A DNA stretch of 64,000 nucleotides from Chloracidobacterium sp. (GTDB taxonomy: Bacteria; Acidobacteriota; Blastocatellia; Pyrinomonadales; Pyrinomonadaceae): contig JADJTD010000001.1 of the NCBI GenBank assembly GCA_016711345.1, positions 3,281,001-3,345,000 of the forward strand, read 5' to 3'. The notes under the pieces are model-generated. The model saw only the letters and a list, made by a program, of their open reading frames with translations. It ran no database searches and was not told the origin of the DNA. Both the position numbers and the translations under genes were made by a program. This document shows positions 1 through 8,427 of this stretch, piece by piece. Numbering within the stretch: position 1 is the stretch's first letter; every line of letters starts with the position of its first letter.

Positions 1-1440
1 GTAAGCTCTTTCCGGTCGATAGCGTTGCGGAGATCGTTCTCAAGCCTGACGTGTTCGAGAAAGCGAACGCGAAGTTCTTTGGTAAACACCGCTACGCCGG
101 TCTGCTTTTCCTTTGCGTAATGCATCGCGATATCGGCGTCGCGAAGGATCTCTTCGGGTGTGTTGTATTCCGTGTCACAAGGCGCTATGCCGATGTTAAC
201 GCTGATCGAAATGCGATTTCCGCTGAGCGAGAAAGGCTGAGAAATATTGGTGAGGATGCGGCGGGCGACCTTTTGTGCCTTGCTGGCCGTCGAAAGGTCT
301 CTAAGAATTATGGCAAACTCATCACCGCCGATGCGTGCCACCATATCACCGGAGCTGAGCATTCGAACAAATCTTTTTGCGGCTACCATCAGCACTTTGT
401 CGCCAAGCGTGTGCCCCAAACTGTCGTTAATATTCTTAAACTTCTGAATATCAAGAAACAGGACCTGAAATGCCGCTGCCGGATCATTCTTATATTGGTC
501 GATCAACCGCCGCAGCATATCGCCAAAGTGCTTTCGATTCGGAAGGCCGGTCAGTGAATCATAAAGTGCCGCATGTTGAAGGTCCTTCTCGCTCTTACGC
601 AGGGCTTCGTTGGCCTTTTCTTCTTTTTCGAGTGAAACCGCAAGCTGGGAAGCATGTTTTTCAGCTTCTCGTCGGCGATCGCGTTCCGTTTCGACCTTTT
701 CGCGCTCCGCAGTCTGAGCTTGATTGATCGCAACGTTTACTTCGTCAATAGACTGTTTGTAACTAAAGTAGGTTATCCCTAAAGCAATAAAGGCGATGGC
801 TCCCGTTATGAGATCGCCGAAATTGATCAGCTTAAACAAGAAACCTGCCAAGGCCGCTCCGACGATCTGCGTCATCGAACTCGAAAAACAGTCTTTTCGC
901 CAAGTTGCGAAAAGACTCGAACCGTCCTTGAGAGCTTGAAAGATCGCTGCAAGAAATGATGATACTGCGAATTGGGTCAAGGCAAGGAAGCCAACCATCG
1001 ATATCAGATGTTGCGTCTCATCAGGATTTGCAGAGACGTATCCGACGTGAGTGACTATCTGCCAAATTGCAAATGTTATTGTCGTCGAAACCGTGTTGAT
1101 CGAGACATTGGTCGGGATCATCAATCGGCCAAAAGGAAATCCCTTTGACCTTAAATAAAGGCAGTTTGCCAGTGATTCAAGTGCAGCCACTACGATTGCC
1201 GCCGGTCCGCCGTAAAAAAGGAATGTAAAGAAAACAAGCGCGTCAGAGAAGCTAATAGCGAATCTGGATCGCGGCAGCGTCAGGGTCATGCGGGGCAACC
1301 AGGACCGAGAAGGCAAGCACACAAAGGAAGCCCACCGTGAACGTGGCCACCGCAATATTCGCGACAGCTATCGCAAAACAGACAATGCCTGCAACGATAA
1401 CTATCCCTTTGCTAATACTGGATAATTGCTTTCTATCCAT
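1..1440 (-). pseudogene. Membrane-anchored GGDEF(-EAL) signalling protein, frameshifted, 3' end outside window
   Basis: Cyclic-di-GMP signalling protein. The N-terminal 50 or so residues from the ATG at 1440 form membrane helices, but that frame stops at 1252. The following frame, open from about 1291 to the window edge, continues the membrane region (several hydrophobic segments), then a coiled coil, then a GGDEF domain with an intact GGDEF motif (about 315-329) and the start of an EAL-type linker at the very edge. The two frames join if one base is removed from the GGGG run at 1292-1295, so this is a one-base insertion, real or a sequencing error. The allosteric RxxD I-site is absent (SSGD in its place). 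An alternative is re-initiation at the ATG at 1289. Identification of GGDEF is secure; EAL is inferred from the linker only. Confidence 0.75.
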
Positions 1441-2026
1441 GAGAGGACGATAAATCAGGAGTGAAAAAGAGGAAAGTGACCGGCGAAATATATCGCCAGA
1501 ACCAGTTTAACATCTTTTAATACAGATGAGCCAGCAAAAAATTCGGCGAACAGGCTCGGATTTGTCTGCCCATTCGCTGCACTAACGAAAAATTGCCTTA
1601 AGACTGTGTACCCCTTAGGCTTCTCACAATATTTAGCCAAAAACATCCTATTTTTGTGCAGGACGCTAAGTTACACAATCTTTGCGATTTCCACCTGGTT
1701 TTATGTCGAACGAACGAGAAGGCTTAGTTGGCTTTCTTACTTGTGAGGGCAATTGAATCAAGAATTACGGTAACCAAATGGATGCCAGTATCGATTTGGT
1801 GAGGTGGATTGTCACAGAACCGTTTCTTTGCGCCTAAGCTATGAAAGGTCGGGGCGGAGCAAGACTGTTAAAAGTAACAGTTGAAAGACCTCTGATTTGC
1901 AAATACGATATGTCCGTGCGCTAAGGAAGAGGTCTTTTCGAGGACGCCTACAAGACCATTTCTGTTTACCACTTGTTAAATCGTTATTAAGGCGTATGGG
2001 AAAATATCATGAAAGGAGTTATTCAA
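1441..2026. other. Intergenic region with two hairpins before the OmpA-like gene
   Basis: No convincing gene. A short perfect hairpin (CTGTTA, 4-nt loop, TAACAG) lies at 1865-1880. A 10-bp inverted repeat follows (AAAGACCTCT at 1884-1893 and AGAGGTCTTT at 1928-1937, 34-nt loop). They sit 90-160 bases upstream of the downstream start codon, so they may be in its 5' untranslated region. A 63-codon minus-strand frame at 1455-1646 has no ribosome site and no recognisable content. Confidence 0.4.
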
Positions 2027-2986
2027 ATGAAAGTTAAAAATCTTAGATCGGGCCAAGTAGTCTTATTGGCCATAATTTTGTTTACAGGGATGATCGTAAA
2101 CGCATCCGCTCAGACGGCCTTTAAGAGCATCGGCTTCAACGAAAACGTAAAGATCAAAGGTGTGATTGCGACTCGGGGTGCAGATTCGCTGACGATGCGC
2201 GATGTTTCGAGTGCTGACATATACTATGTCGATTTGTTGCCGAGCACTAAAGTTCAAACCTATAAAAAAGTGCTTCGCGGGGGCGATCAATTTCCGGCAA
2301 GTTATCTGCTAAGGGGACTTCGAATCCAGGTAAGCGGAACAGGAAACGCCGACGGACACATTATAGCGAGACAGATCGATTTCGATCCGGAAGATCTGAG
2401 GACTGCGCAAGCCCTACAGGTTAGCGTTGACCCCGTTGAGGCGCAAGCTGAGGCAAACAGAAAGAAGATAGAGGAGAACGAAGCAAGGATCGCAGCGACT
2501 GAGGAAAATGCGAAACGTATGGCTGGCCAGATCGACGAAGCTCAGGCAATGGCCGCTGCTGCACAAGCCTCGGCGGATCGCGCCAACAATCGTATCAACG
2601 GGCTTGGTGACTATAACACCATAAAAACGATCGTCGTTCCGTTCGCTACCGGCAGTGCTGCACTCGGACCGAAGGGCAAGCAGATCATCGATGAAGCACG
2701 GGCATGGGTAAAGACGCAGGATACTAAGGGTTGGATGATATCGGTCATCGGCTTTGCTGATTCCACAGGAAACAGTGCAAAGAACAAGACACTTAGCGAA
2801 AAGCGTGCAAATGCGGTGATTGGATATTTGGTCACGAAATACGGTTTGCCGCTAACGCGTCTCGTTCAACCATTCGGAGCGGGTTCTGATATGCCGGCGG
2901 CAGAGAACACAACAGCCGCTGGGCGGGCACAGAATCGCCGCGTTGAGATCAAATTGCTGCTCAACAAGGGAATTGCGGGCAACTAA
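2027..2986 (+). CDS. OmpA-family peptidoglycan-binding outer membrane protein
   Basis: Secreted protein of 319 residues likely tethering the outer membrane to peptidoglycan. It has a signal peptide (about residues 1-29, ending ASAQ), a beta-rich N-terminal region of the kind seen in DUF5666-like domains (about 40-120), an Ala/Glu-rich coiled coil (about 130-195) and a C-terminal OmpA domain (about 198-312). The OmpA domain keeps the diaminopimelate-binding Asp (GFADSTG, about 245) and Arg (SEKRANAV, about 260) and the NRRVEI signature. The start at 2027 is preferred over the in-frame ATG at 2009 because AAAGGAG at 2012-2018 is correctly spaced only for 2027. A strong terminator follows at 3057. 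Confidence 0.88.
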   Translation: MKVKNLRSGQVVLLAIILFTGMIVNASAQTAFKSIGFNENVKIKGVIATRGADSLTMRDVSSADIYYVDLLPSTKVQTYKKVLRGGDQFPASYLLRGLRIQVSGTGNADGHIIARQIDFDPEDLRTAQALQVSVDPVEAQAEANRKKIEENEARIAATEENAKRMAGQIDEAQAMAAAAQASADRANNRINGLGDYNTIKTIVVPFATGSAALGPKGKQIIDEARAWVKTQDTKGWMISVIGFADSTGNSAKNKTLSEKRANAVIGYLVTKYGLPLTRLVQPFGAGSDMPAAENTTAAGRAQNRRVEIKLLLNKGIAGN

Positions 2987-3056
2987 TGCAACACACAAGT
3001 TCACCAACGGGGCCGTCGTGGCCAGCAACAGCTACGGCCATTACTGTTGGTTTGGT

Positions 3057-3083
3057 CGCGCCCGGAAACGGGCGCGTCTTTTT
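3057..3083 (+). terminator. Intrinsic terminator after the OmpA-like gene
   Basis: An 8-bp perfect GC stem (CGCGCCCG / CGGGCGCG) with a GAAA tetraloop is followed by TCTTTTT. The rest of the 2987-3285 gap shows no gene. Confidence 0.9.
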
Positions 3084-3285
3084 GGGAACCAATCAGAACA
3101 CCCAACCCGAAATTACTATTAGAACTTAGCATGCGATCAATGAAATTTTTTGGAATTACCTGTAAGAACTGACAGTTACAACAGCAATAGTTGATCCGTA
3201 TACTTAGGACGGAAAGTAAGTTATTCAATTAGGTCGGGGGATTTTATATACCGCGACATAAAAAATGAGAATGGAGACAAAAACG

Positions 3286-3864
3286 ATGAGTAAAAATAGT
3301 GATCAGAATATATTGGCTACCATACTGATGTCGGTTTTCCTTCTGCTTTTGGCAGGTTTGGCCGTCTCTGCACAAAAGATGGAGCAGATCAGCGGCACGG
3401 CGATGGGGACCTCGACACAACTCGGGCGACTAACAAATGTCGATGTCCGTATCAGCGAATATTCTACGGCGGAAGACAAGAACGTGCTCCTAGAAGTTTT
3501 TCGGGAGAAGGGCTCAGAGGGACTAGCAAATGCGCTAGACAAGATGAAGTCGAAGGGGCGGATAGCAGTCACCGGAACCCTTGGTTTCGATCTTAACTAC
3601 ATTCGGACGTTTCCGATGCCGGATGGCGGCCGAAGGATCCGGTTTGTGACTGATCGGCCGATCGCGTTTGGTGAACTTTGGAGCAGCAGCCGATCGATGG
3701 ATTATTCACTTGCCATGGGTGAGATCATAATCAGCAAGAAAAAAGGAGAAACCAAGGGAACACTTTACCCAGTCGCTAAACTCAAACTTGATGAGAAGGG
3801 TGAGATCATGATCGAAACTTTCCAGAACCCATGGAATTTAGTGAACATAAAGGTTTGGAAATAA
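3286..3864 (+). CDS. Secreted protein of unknown function
   Basis: Protein of 192 residues with a signal peptide (hydrophobic stretch about residues 8-28, cleavage near VSAQ). The mature part is mixed alpha/beta with no Cys and no recognisable catalytic motif; the C-terminal part is beta-rich (LYPVAKLKLDEKGEI, then ETFQNPW). I do not recognise a named family. The start at 3286 is chosen over 3265 because GGAG at 3273-3276 lies 9 bases upstream of it. It is first in a run of three small exported proteins reading the same way, probably periplasmic. Confidence 0.75.
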   Translation: MSKNSDQNILATILMSVFLLLLAGLAVSAQKMEQISGTAMGTSTQLGRLTNVDVRISEYSTAEDKNVLLEVFREKGSEGLANALDKMKSKGRIAVTGTLGFDLNYIRTFPMPDGGRRIRFVTDRPIAFGELWSSSRSMDYSLAMGEIIISKKKGETKGTLYPVAKLKLDEKGEIMIETFQNPWNLVNIKVWK

Positions 3865-3918
3865 TTAGCCGCTTTTTGCTAAGGTGAGGTGGCGGAACCA
3901 AAGTTAAGGAGAAAACAA

Positions 3919-4413
3919 ATGATATTGAGAGTCTTTATGACGGTTGCGATATTGGTCGTCACACTGATGGCTGGCCAGGCTATATCCGCCCAGTCAAGCA
4001 TATCCAATCCAGAATATGACAAATACATCACACTCTTGCGAAAGGACCTGAGATCGGACAAAAAGCAGTTTCTTGCGCTAAATATGCCGTTGACAGAGGC
4101 TGAGGCGGTGAAGTTCTGGCCGGTTTACGAGCAGTACGCAGGCGAGCTTGCAACGATTTATAATGCCCGCGTTCAGATAGTCAAGGACTATGCTGCGAAT
4201 TATGACAAGCTCACCAATGCGACGGCCGCGAACCTTAATCGCCGCTCGATCGACAACGAAGAAGCTATCACCAAACTTAGGCAGAAATACATTCCGCTTG
4301 TTGGAAAGGTATTGCCGGGTAAGAAAGCAGCACTTTTCTTTCAGATAGAAAAACGGCTTGGTCTCCTTATCGACCTTCAGTTGGCGTCGGAGATACCGCT
4401 TGTGATCCAGTAA
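3919..4413 (+). CDS. Small exported helical protein of unknown function
   Basis: A 164-residue protein with signal peptide (residues 1-25, ending AISAQ) and a wholly helical, charged mature region. The arrangement (YITLLRKDLRSDKKQF, then NMPLTEAEAVKFWPVYEQY, then EKRLGLLIDLQLASEIPL) resembles small periplasmic helical proteins of the Spy/CpxP-like size class, but the LTxxQ motifs are not present and no function is claimed. AAGGAG at 3906-3911 fixes the start at 3919 rather than the in-frame upstream start at 3889. Confidence 0.8.
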   Translation: MILRVFMTVAILVVTLMAGQAISAQSSISNPEYDKYITLLRKDLRSDKKQFLALNMPLTEAEAVKFWPVYEQYAGELATIYNARVQIVKDYAANYDKLTNATAANLNRRSIDNEEAITKLRQKYIPLVGKVLPGKKAALFFQIEKRLGLLIDLQLASEIPLVIQ

Positions 4414-4470
4414 TTTGTCGATGACGACCTAGGTTAATGCAATTTGGCAGGAAAGGAGGCCCTTATCAAG

Positions 4471-5037
4471 ATGATCATCGCTGTTGGAAAGCTCATCTTA
4501 GTCGGGGCCTGTTTCCTTTGCTTTGCTCCGATCTTTACCTCAGGCCAAGAACCCGGCACAGTCGACGAGTTTGATCCCGGCATTGCGATCGCGGTGGACC
4601 TGCCAAGGAATTTTCGTTTCGACTCGTACGTGGGCCGGGAGAGAAGCAATGAGATTGGGGCTGCGAAAGATAAGATCGGTGCTGGGATCAGCTTTCGCGT
4701 CAAGCCCATTTTTAAGCGACTGTTGGATGCGGTTGACTCCGACAAACAACACCTTCTCGTGTTGGGTGCTATATACGAATACTCAAAAGCATCGGATCAA
4801 GGCCTAACAAGCCGCGAGCATAAATTAATGCTCGATACGATACTGCGTTATGATTTTCCTTACAAACTCCTCTTGAGTGATCGCAGCCGTTTTGAGGTTA
4901 GGTGGGTGAACGGCGACTATCACCTTAGATTTCGAAATCGTCCCGCCCTCGAGCGCTCTTTCAAAAGGTTTAAGAGGGAAATAACTCCGTACATTGCCGG
5001 TGAGTTATTTTGGGCACTAATATCGCAGACTCAGTAA
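4471..5037 (+). CDS. Secreted protein of unknown function
   Basis: A 188-residue protein with a signal peptide (about residues 1-25, with Cys residues in the hydrophobic core but no clean lipobox). The rest contains a helical segment (IFKRLLDAVDSDKQHLLVLGAIYEYS) and a basic C-terminal half. No family recognised. AAAGGAGG at 4452-4459 supports the ATG at 4471 over a TTG at 4444. It is the last gene before base composition drops and the accessory island begins at 5040. Confidence 0.65.
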   Translation: MIIAVGKLILVGACFLCFAPIFTSGQEPGTVDEFDPGIAIAVDLPRNFRFDSYVGRERSNEIGAAKDKIGAGISFRVKPIFKRLLDAVDSDKQHLLVLGAIYEYSKASDQGLTSREHKLMLDTILRYDFPYKLLLSDRSRFEVRWVNGDYHLRFRNRPALERSFKRFKREITPYIAGELFWALISQTQ

Positions 5038-5039
5038 AA

Positions 5040-6200
5040 ATGTTAGGTTACAATTTCAGAACTGAAGCAATCCCTGTATTTACAGGCAATCTATATAATG
5101 GCGAATCCGTTATAATAGACGGTGTGGCATATACACCTGTCAAATATAGTAAAAACCAGATTCGTAATGCAGGGAAAGCATTACTTGGTAAAAGGGAAAT
5201 GCCGTCCGATGAAATGTTCGCTATTGTGAACAATTGGCGTTTTGCTCATCGGTATCCTTTAATGCGAGCAAAACGATTATTGGAACGGCGTGCGCATTTA
5301 GTTGACCCACAGGCACTTGTGGTTGACCGTCTCAAGCGGTTGCCGTCTATCGAGACCAAACTTAAACTTCAACCGACAATGCAGCTGAGTAATATGCAGG
5401 ATATTGCAGGTTGTCGTGTTATTGTTGCTAGCTCTATGCAACTAATCCGGCTTATGGGTGTGTTCATTTCCCATAAAAATCGGTTAAAAGCATGGGAACG
5501 GCTCGGAATAGATGATTATATAGGTTCTCCCAAGCCCGATGGCTATCGTAGTTTGCATTTGATTTACCAATATAAGAGCGATTCTGGACAATCCAGCGCA
5601 TTCGATGGTCTTACCGTTGAATTTCAGTTAAGGACTCACATTCAGCATGTTTGGGCTACCGCAGTTGAGGTCGTTTCAACTTTTACTCAACAAGACCTCA
5701 AACGAGGAATTGGAGACCCGTCTTGGAAACGTTTTTTCGCATTAGCTAGTCAGTTTTTTTCGGGAACCGAGGACAAGACCGCCGCAGTTCCCAATACTCC
5801 AGTGGAAATGGAAGATTTGATGAAGGAAATTATTCCTTTATGGGATCAATTAGAAATAGTACGAGTGTTGCAAGGCTTTACAGAGATAACAATTGCCCAC
5901 GATAAGGCGTTTCCCGGGGCTAGTCATTTTGTCACCATGCTCAATAGTCGAGAAAAGAAAGTGTCAATTAAAGGTTTTACGGCTGAGAATGTTGACGAGG
6001 CATGGAAACTTCAGACTGAATTAGAAGCCAAATACCGAGAAGATTTAAAAATTGACGTCGTGTTTGCGTCGGCAGATTCACTGAGAGAGTTACGAGACGC
6101 TTTTCCGAATTATTATGGTGACACGAAGGAGTTCGTGACTAAAATATGGGCTGCTGTTAATTATTGGCGTGAAAAACTTGGTATGAAAGAAGTGGCTTGA
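5040..6200 (+). CDS. Orphan RelA/SpoT-type alarmone synthetase-like protein
   Basis: A 386-residue protein with a single RelA/SpoT nucleotidyltransferase domain (about residues 75-205) and no HD hydrolase, TGS or ACT domain. The family motifs are intact: RLKRLPSIETKLK (substrate-binding basic loop), DIAGCRVI (metal-binding Asp, about 121), DYIGSPKPDGYRSLH (guanine-stacking Tyr, about 168) and EFQLRTHIQHVWA (catalytic Glu, about 194). Expected chemistry is pyrophosphate transfer from ATP to a guanosine nucleotide or, in toxic small alarmone synthetases, to another acceptor such as tRNA. The C-terminal 180 residues are unassigned. Start taken at the ATG at 5040, three bases after the previous stop. 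The gene is visibly AT-richer than its upstream neighbours and sits with tiny genes and an IS, which suggests acquisition by transfer. Housekeeping versus toxin/defence role cannot be told from sequence. Confidence 0.82.
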   Translation: MLGYNFRTEAIPVFTGNLYNGESVIIDGVAYTPVKYSKNQIRNAGKALLGKREMPSDEMFAIVNNWRFAHRYPLMRAKRLLERRAHLVDPQALVVDRLKRLPSIETKLKLQPTMQLSNMQDIAGCRVIVASSMQLIRLMGVFISHKNRLKAWERLGIDDYIGSPKPDGYRSLHLIYQYKSDSGQSSAFDGLTVEFQLRTHIQHVWATAVEVVSTFTQQDLKRGIGDPSWKRFFALASQFFSGTEDKTAAVPNTPVEMEDLMKEIIPLWDQLEIVRVLQGFTEITIAHDKAFPGASHFVTMLNSREKKVSIKGFTAENVDEAWKLQTELEAKYREDLKIDVVFASADSLRELRDAFPNYYGDTKEFVTKIWAAVNYWREKLGMKEVA

Positions 6201-6214
6201 TATACACTGAAAAT

Positions 6215-6367
6215 ATGAACAAAAAGGAACTCGAAAAGATCGAAATGAAAAATGACGGTAAAGATCAAGAACGCTTTAAGACGTTGCTAAAACAGGTCGT
6301 GAATGTCCCGAAAAAGGAACTTAAAAAGCGAGAGCAAGACTACAAAGACCGCAAGCAAAAGGCATAG
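6215..6367 (+). CDS. 50-residue charged protein next to the RelA/SpoT gene
   Basis: Too short for usual gene calling but convincing: an uninterrupted 51-codon frame starts 14 bases after the synthetase stop. The product is Lys/Glu-rich and helical with the motif VPKKELKKREQDYKD near its C terminus. Small proteins with a similar VPK.E....E motif are common in mobile elements of many bacteria, though their function is unknown to me. Possible partner of the upstream synthetase (for example antitoxin), purely by proximity. Confidence 0.6.
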   Translation: MNKKELEKIEMKNDGKDQERFKTLLKQVVNVPKKELKKREQDYKDRKQKA

Positions 6368-6457
6368 AAAAAGCGAGCGTATCGAGCGCCCGCTGAAAAG
6401 GAAAAACCAGAAAGCTGACTAGGCTTCTAAATTTATTTTAGAGGTTTATATCAGTTT

Positions 6458-6649
6458 ATGCAATCAGCAACACAACCATCAGAAATTCAAGACCGTTCCT
6501 TGCAAGCAACTCAAGACATCCTGAATATGTTGCAAGGAACGGACTATTCACAAAACGAACGTTATAACGCTCTCTCGTTTGCGGCTCAATTGGTCGGAGT
6601 TAATCTGACCCGCTTGCCACCGAAGATTTCAAACCAAGATGCTCCTTGA
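6458..6649 (+). CDS. Small hypothetical protein
   Basis: A 63-residue frame with Gln/Asn-rich helical content (TQDILNMLQGTDYSQ, then ALSFAAQLVGVNLT). Only a weak AGAGG lies upstream. Its 3' end overlaps convergently with the minus-strand frame at 6600-6812 by 50 bases, so one of the two may be spurious. No family recognised. Confidence 0.4.
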   Translation: MQSATQPSEIQDRSLQATQDILNMLQGTDYSQNERYNALSFAAQLVGVNLTRLPPKISNQDAP

Positions 6650-6812
6650 TTTGTTCCAAATCCTTTTGAATTGAGTCCAATTTACCAACACAAGTTGATG
6701 TACTCAATTCCACAGATTTAAGAGTCCTATTTAATGGCGTTAACTGATCGTTCAACGTTCGCATTATGTTTAAGTCGCCTTGAGGTATCATTTTATTTTG
6801 TTCCTTGCTCAT
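6600..6812 (-). CDS. Small coiled-coil hypothetical protein
   Basis: A 70-residue frame predicted to be helical, with a heptad-like C-terminal part (LDSIQKDLEQIKEHLGL). There is no clear ribosome site upstream of 6812. It overlaps the plus-strand frame 6458-6649 at its 3' end and is divergent from the candidate small RNA promoter at 6834. Confidence 0.4.
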   Translation of the reverse strand: MSKEQNKMIPQGDLNIMRTLNDQLTPLNRTLKSVELSTSTCVGKLDSIQKDLEQIKEHLGLKSSVASGSD

Positions 6813-6833
6813 TTGAGCCTGTCAAAAGTAAGG

Positions 6834-6863
6834 TTGACAGATAAGAACAGCACGCGGTATTCT
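6834..6863 (+). promoter_or_regulatory. Sigma-70-like promoter for a candidate small RNA
   Basis: A perfect -35 TTGACA (6834-6839), an 18-base spacer and a -10 TATTCT (6858-6863). No open frame of useful length follows; instead two hairpins and a terminator end at 6942. Confidence 0.5.
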
Positions 6864-6869
6864 GAGAAA

Positions 6870-6942
6870 GATATATCACCTGTTGCCTTATCCGCAACAA
6901 CATTAGTTAGTGAAAATTGGTCGGTTCACGCCGACCTTTTTT
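6870..6942 (+). ncRNA. Candidate small non-coding RNA (about 73 nt)
   Basis: Predicted transcript from about 6870 (7 bases after the -10) to the terminator T-run. It holds a 6-bp hairpin (TGTTGC 6881-6886 / GCAACA 6894-6899), a single-stranded linker, and a 6-bp terminator hairpin (GGTCGG / CCGACC) followed by six T. It matches no RNA family I recognise. It is tucked between a divergent small gene and the IS left end. Support is the promoter-hairpin-terminator order only. Confidence 0.4.
6919..6942 (+). terminator. Intrinsic terminator
   Basis: GGTCGG, TTCACG loop, CCGACC, then TTTTTT. It reads on the plus strand, where the only candidate upstream transcript is the small RNA or read-through from the 6458 frame. 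Confidence 0.75.
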
Positions 6943-7012
6943 CATTGTAATCTTAGCGCAAATATGCCTCTCGACACAACACCTTTGCGCCACTAAAGTC
7001 ATTTAAATCAAC

Positions 7013-8122
7013 AATTAGGGGATAAAGGTTTACCCTTCATCCTCATCTTGTGCTTTCTTTTTTCTACCCCGTTTTAATTGAGGTTTATTAGCATCCCGTT
7101 TCATAGCCGATTAGCTGTGAATAGGTAAGACGCTTTCCGCTAATCAGCTCAAGCATAGCAACGAATCTTTGTTGATCGTTGCCGTGTCGTTCGTTATAAC
7201 GAAACATTTGCTCCTCGACGTATTTCTGTAGGTGTGCAGGACTCACGCTGATGTAAGTTCCTTTGATTGACCGTTTCAAGAGACTCCAAAAGTTCTCAAT
7301 ATTATTGGTATGCACCGCACCGCGAACATATTCAATTGAATGATTAACGCTTGCGTGAACGTATTCATACCACAAATCGCGGTAGATACTCGCCTGATCG
7401 GTGAAAACCTCTGAGTTGGCTTCTACGTTCGCTTGAATGACAGGGATTACATCTTCGGCTCGGACGTTTTTCACTACTTTTACGCGAACCTTGCCACCAC
7501 GTTGAACCATACCGAATACAGCGGTTTGGTGAGCCTTAACGCGCTTATCTGAATTTTTATCAGCACCGAACCTTACACGCTTGGCGTGGTGCATATTCTT
7601 AGCCAGTCCACCGATATAAGCCTCATCGACTTCAACGGTTCCAGACATTTTCTCAATAGTGCCGTTGGTCATAGCCTCTCTGATGCGATGTAGGACAAAC
7701 CAAGCACTTTTTTGAGTGATACCTAGACCGCGATGCAGTTCATAGCTACTAATGCCGTTCTTAGCGTTTATCAGCAACCACATTGCCATTAACCACTTTT
7801 CCAGACTGATAGCCGAATCCTCAAAGATAGTGCCGAACTTAACTGAGAACTGTTTCTTGCATTCTTTGTTCTTGCACTGCCAAACCTTACGCGATGCCAT
7901 AAAGTGATTGTTCTTTCCTGCACACTTTGGACACACAGCTTGACCGTCTGACCAACGCATAGCAGCGATTAGATCAATACAGAATCGTTCTTTGGCAAAT
8001 GCTTTGACTGCCTCTTGTAAAGTTCGCGGTAATGGAGTTTCTTTCATTGTTTTCACCTTTTCCCCTGTATTTATAAGGCTATCACATCATATTTACTGTG
8101 TCAAGTATATTATTGCCTAATT
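7013..8122 (-). mobile_element. IS1595-family insertion sequence (boundaries tentative)
   Basis: A single transposase gene flanked by a partly matching inverted repeat: AATTAGGGGATAA at 7013-7025 and, inverted, AATTAGGCAATAA at 8110-8122 (11 of 13). No matching 8-bp target duplication is obvious immediately outside, so the true ends may differ by some bases or the flanks have diverged. Family assignment rests on the transposase. Confidence 0.6.
7088..8056 (-). CDS. IS1595-family (ISXO2-like) DDE transposase
   Basis: A 322-residue transposase, apparently intact. It has an N-terminal zinc ribbon (CPKC about residue 42, then CKNKEC about 61), a helix-turn-helix region (ISSYELHRGLGITQKSAWF) and an RNase H-like DDE domain: first Asp in VEVDEAYIGG, second in VFTDQASIY, and the family's NNIENFWSLLKR segment near 250. 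Start is GTG 8056 or ATG 8047; a TTGACA lies at 8099-8104 on this strand with only a weak -10. The low-GC codon use matches the surrounding island. Confidence 0.93.
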   Translation of the reverse strand: MKTMKETPLPRTLQEAVKAFAKERFCIDLIAAMRWSDGQAVCPKCAGKNNHFMASRKVWQCKNKECKKQFSVKFGTIFEDSAISLEKWLMAMWLLINAKNGISSYELHRGLGITQKSAWFVLHRIREAMTNGTIEKMSGTVEVDEAYIGGLAKNMHHAKRVRFGADKNSDKRVKAHQTAVFGMVQRGGKVRVKVVKNVRAEDVIPVIQANVEANSEVFTDQASIYRDLWYEYVHASVNHSIEYVRGAVHTNNIENFWSLLKRSIKGTYISVSPAHLQKYVEEQMFRYNERHGNDQQRFVAMLELISGKRLTYSQLIGYETGC

Positions 8123-8343
8123 TTGTGCAATGTATACCACTTATACACTATTAGATTGGATAGAAAATATACAGGTATGTAAGTTGCTTAAAAGATGTGA
8201 GTTAGCAAGATATTTAGCGGTAGGTGGTAATCAAGTATACAAAAAATACTGTGCGACGGCTATGTCCTTCATTGCAGATTTGAGAGCATTTAAACTATTG
8301 CGTATAGGAGGTTTGCGGGATTAGTGGATTTGTGTTTTTGTTG
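8123..8343. other. AT-rich flank of the IS, no convincing gene
   Basis: A 64-codon plus-strand frame at 8130-8324 starts at the IS boundary, lacks a ribosome site and has no recognisable features, so it is not called. The base composition returns to the chromosomal average near 8330. Confidence 0.4.
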
Positions 8344-8359
8344 TGGCACGGTGGTTGTA
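8344..8359 (+). promoter_or_regulatory. Sigma-54-type -24/-12 promoter before the GIIVAG peptide gene
   Basis: TGGCACG at 8344-8350, four bases, then TTGTA at 8355-8359: only one base off the TGGCACG-N4-TTGCW consensus, with the GG and G(C) elements correctly spaced. Transcription would begin near 8370, about 58 bases before the start codon. No enhancer-binding protein site was identified. Confidence 0.6.
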
Positions 8360-8427
8360 ATAGAGAGGGCAGAACGAAGCCAATGGGTTTCGGACAAAAC
8401 TAAAAAAAAACTAATTGGAGAAAAAAA

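Noticed and set aside
51..557. 168-codon plus-strand frame at the window start
   Set aside because: Antisense shadow of the GGDEF-domain gene, whose conserved motif reads on the minus strand.
1455..1646. 63-codon minus-strand frame in the 5' gap
   Set aside because: No ribosome site and no recognisable content; upstream of an already called gene on the same strand.
8130..8324. 64-codon frame at the right edge of the IS
   Set aside because: No ribosome site, no motif, and it starts inside the presumed IS inverted repeat.
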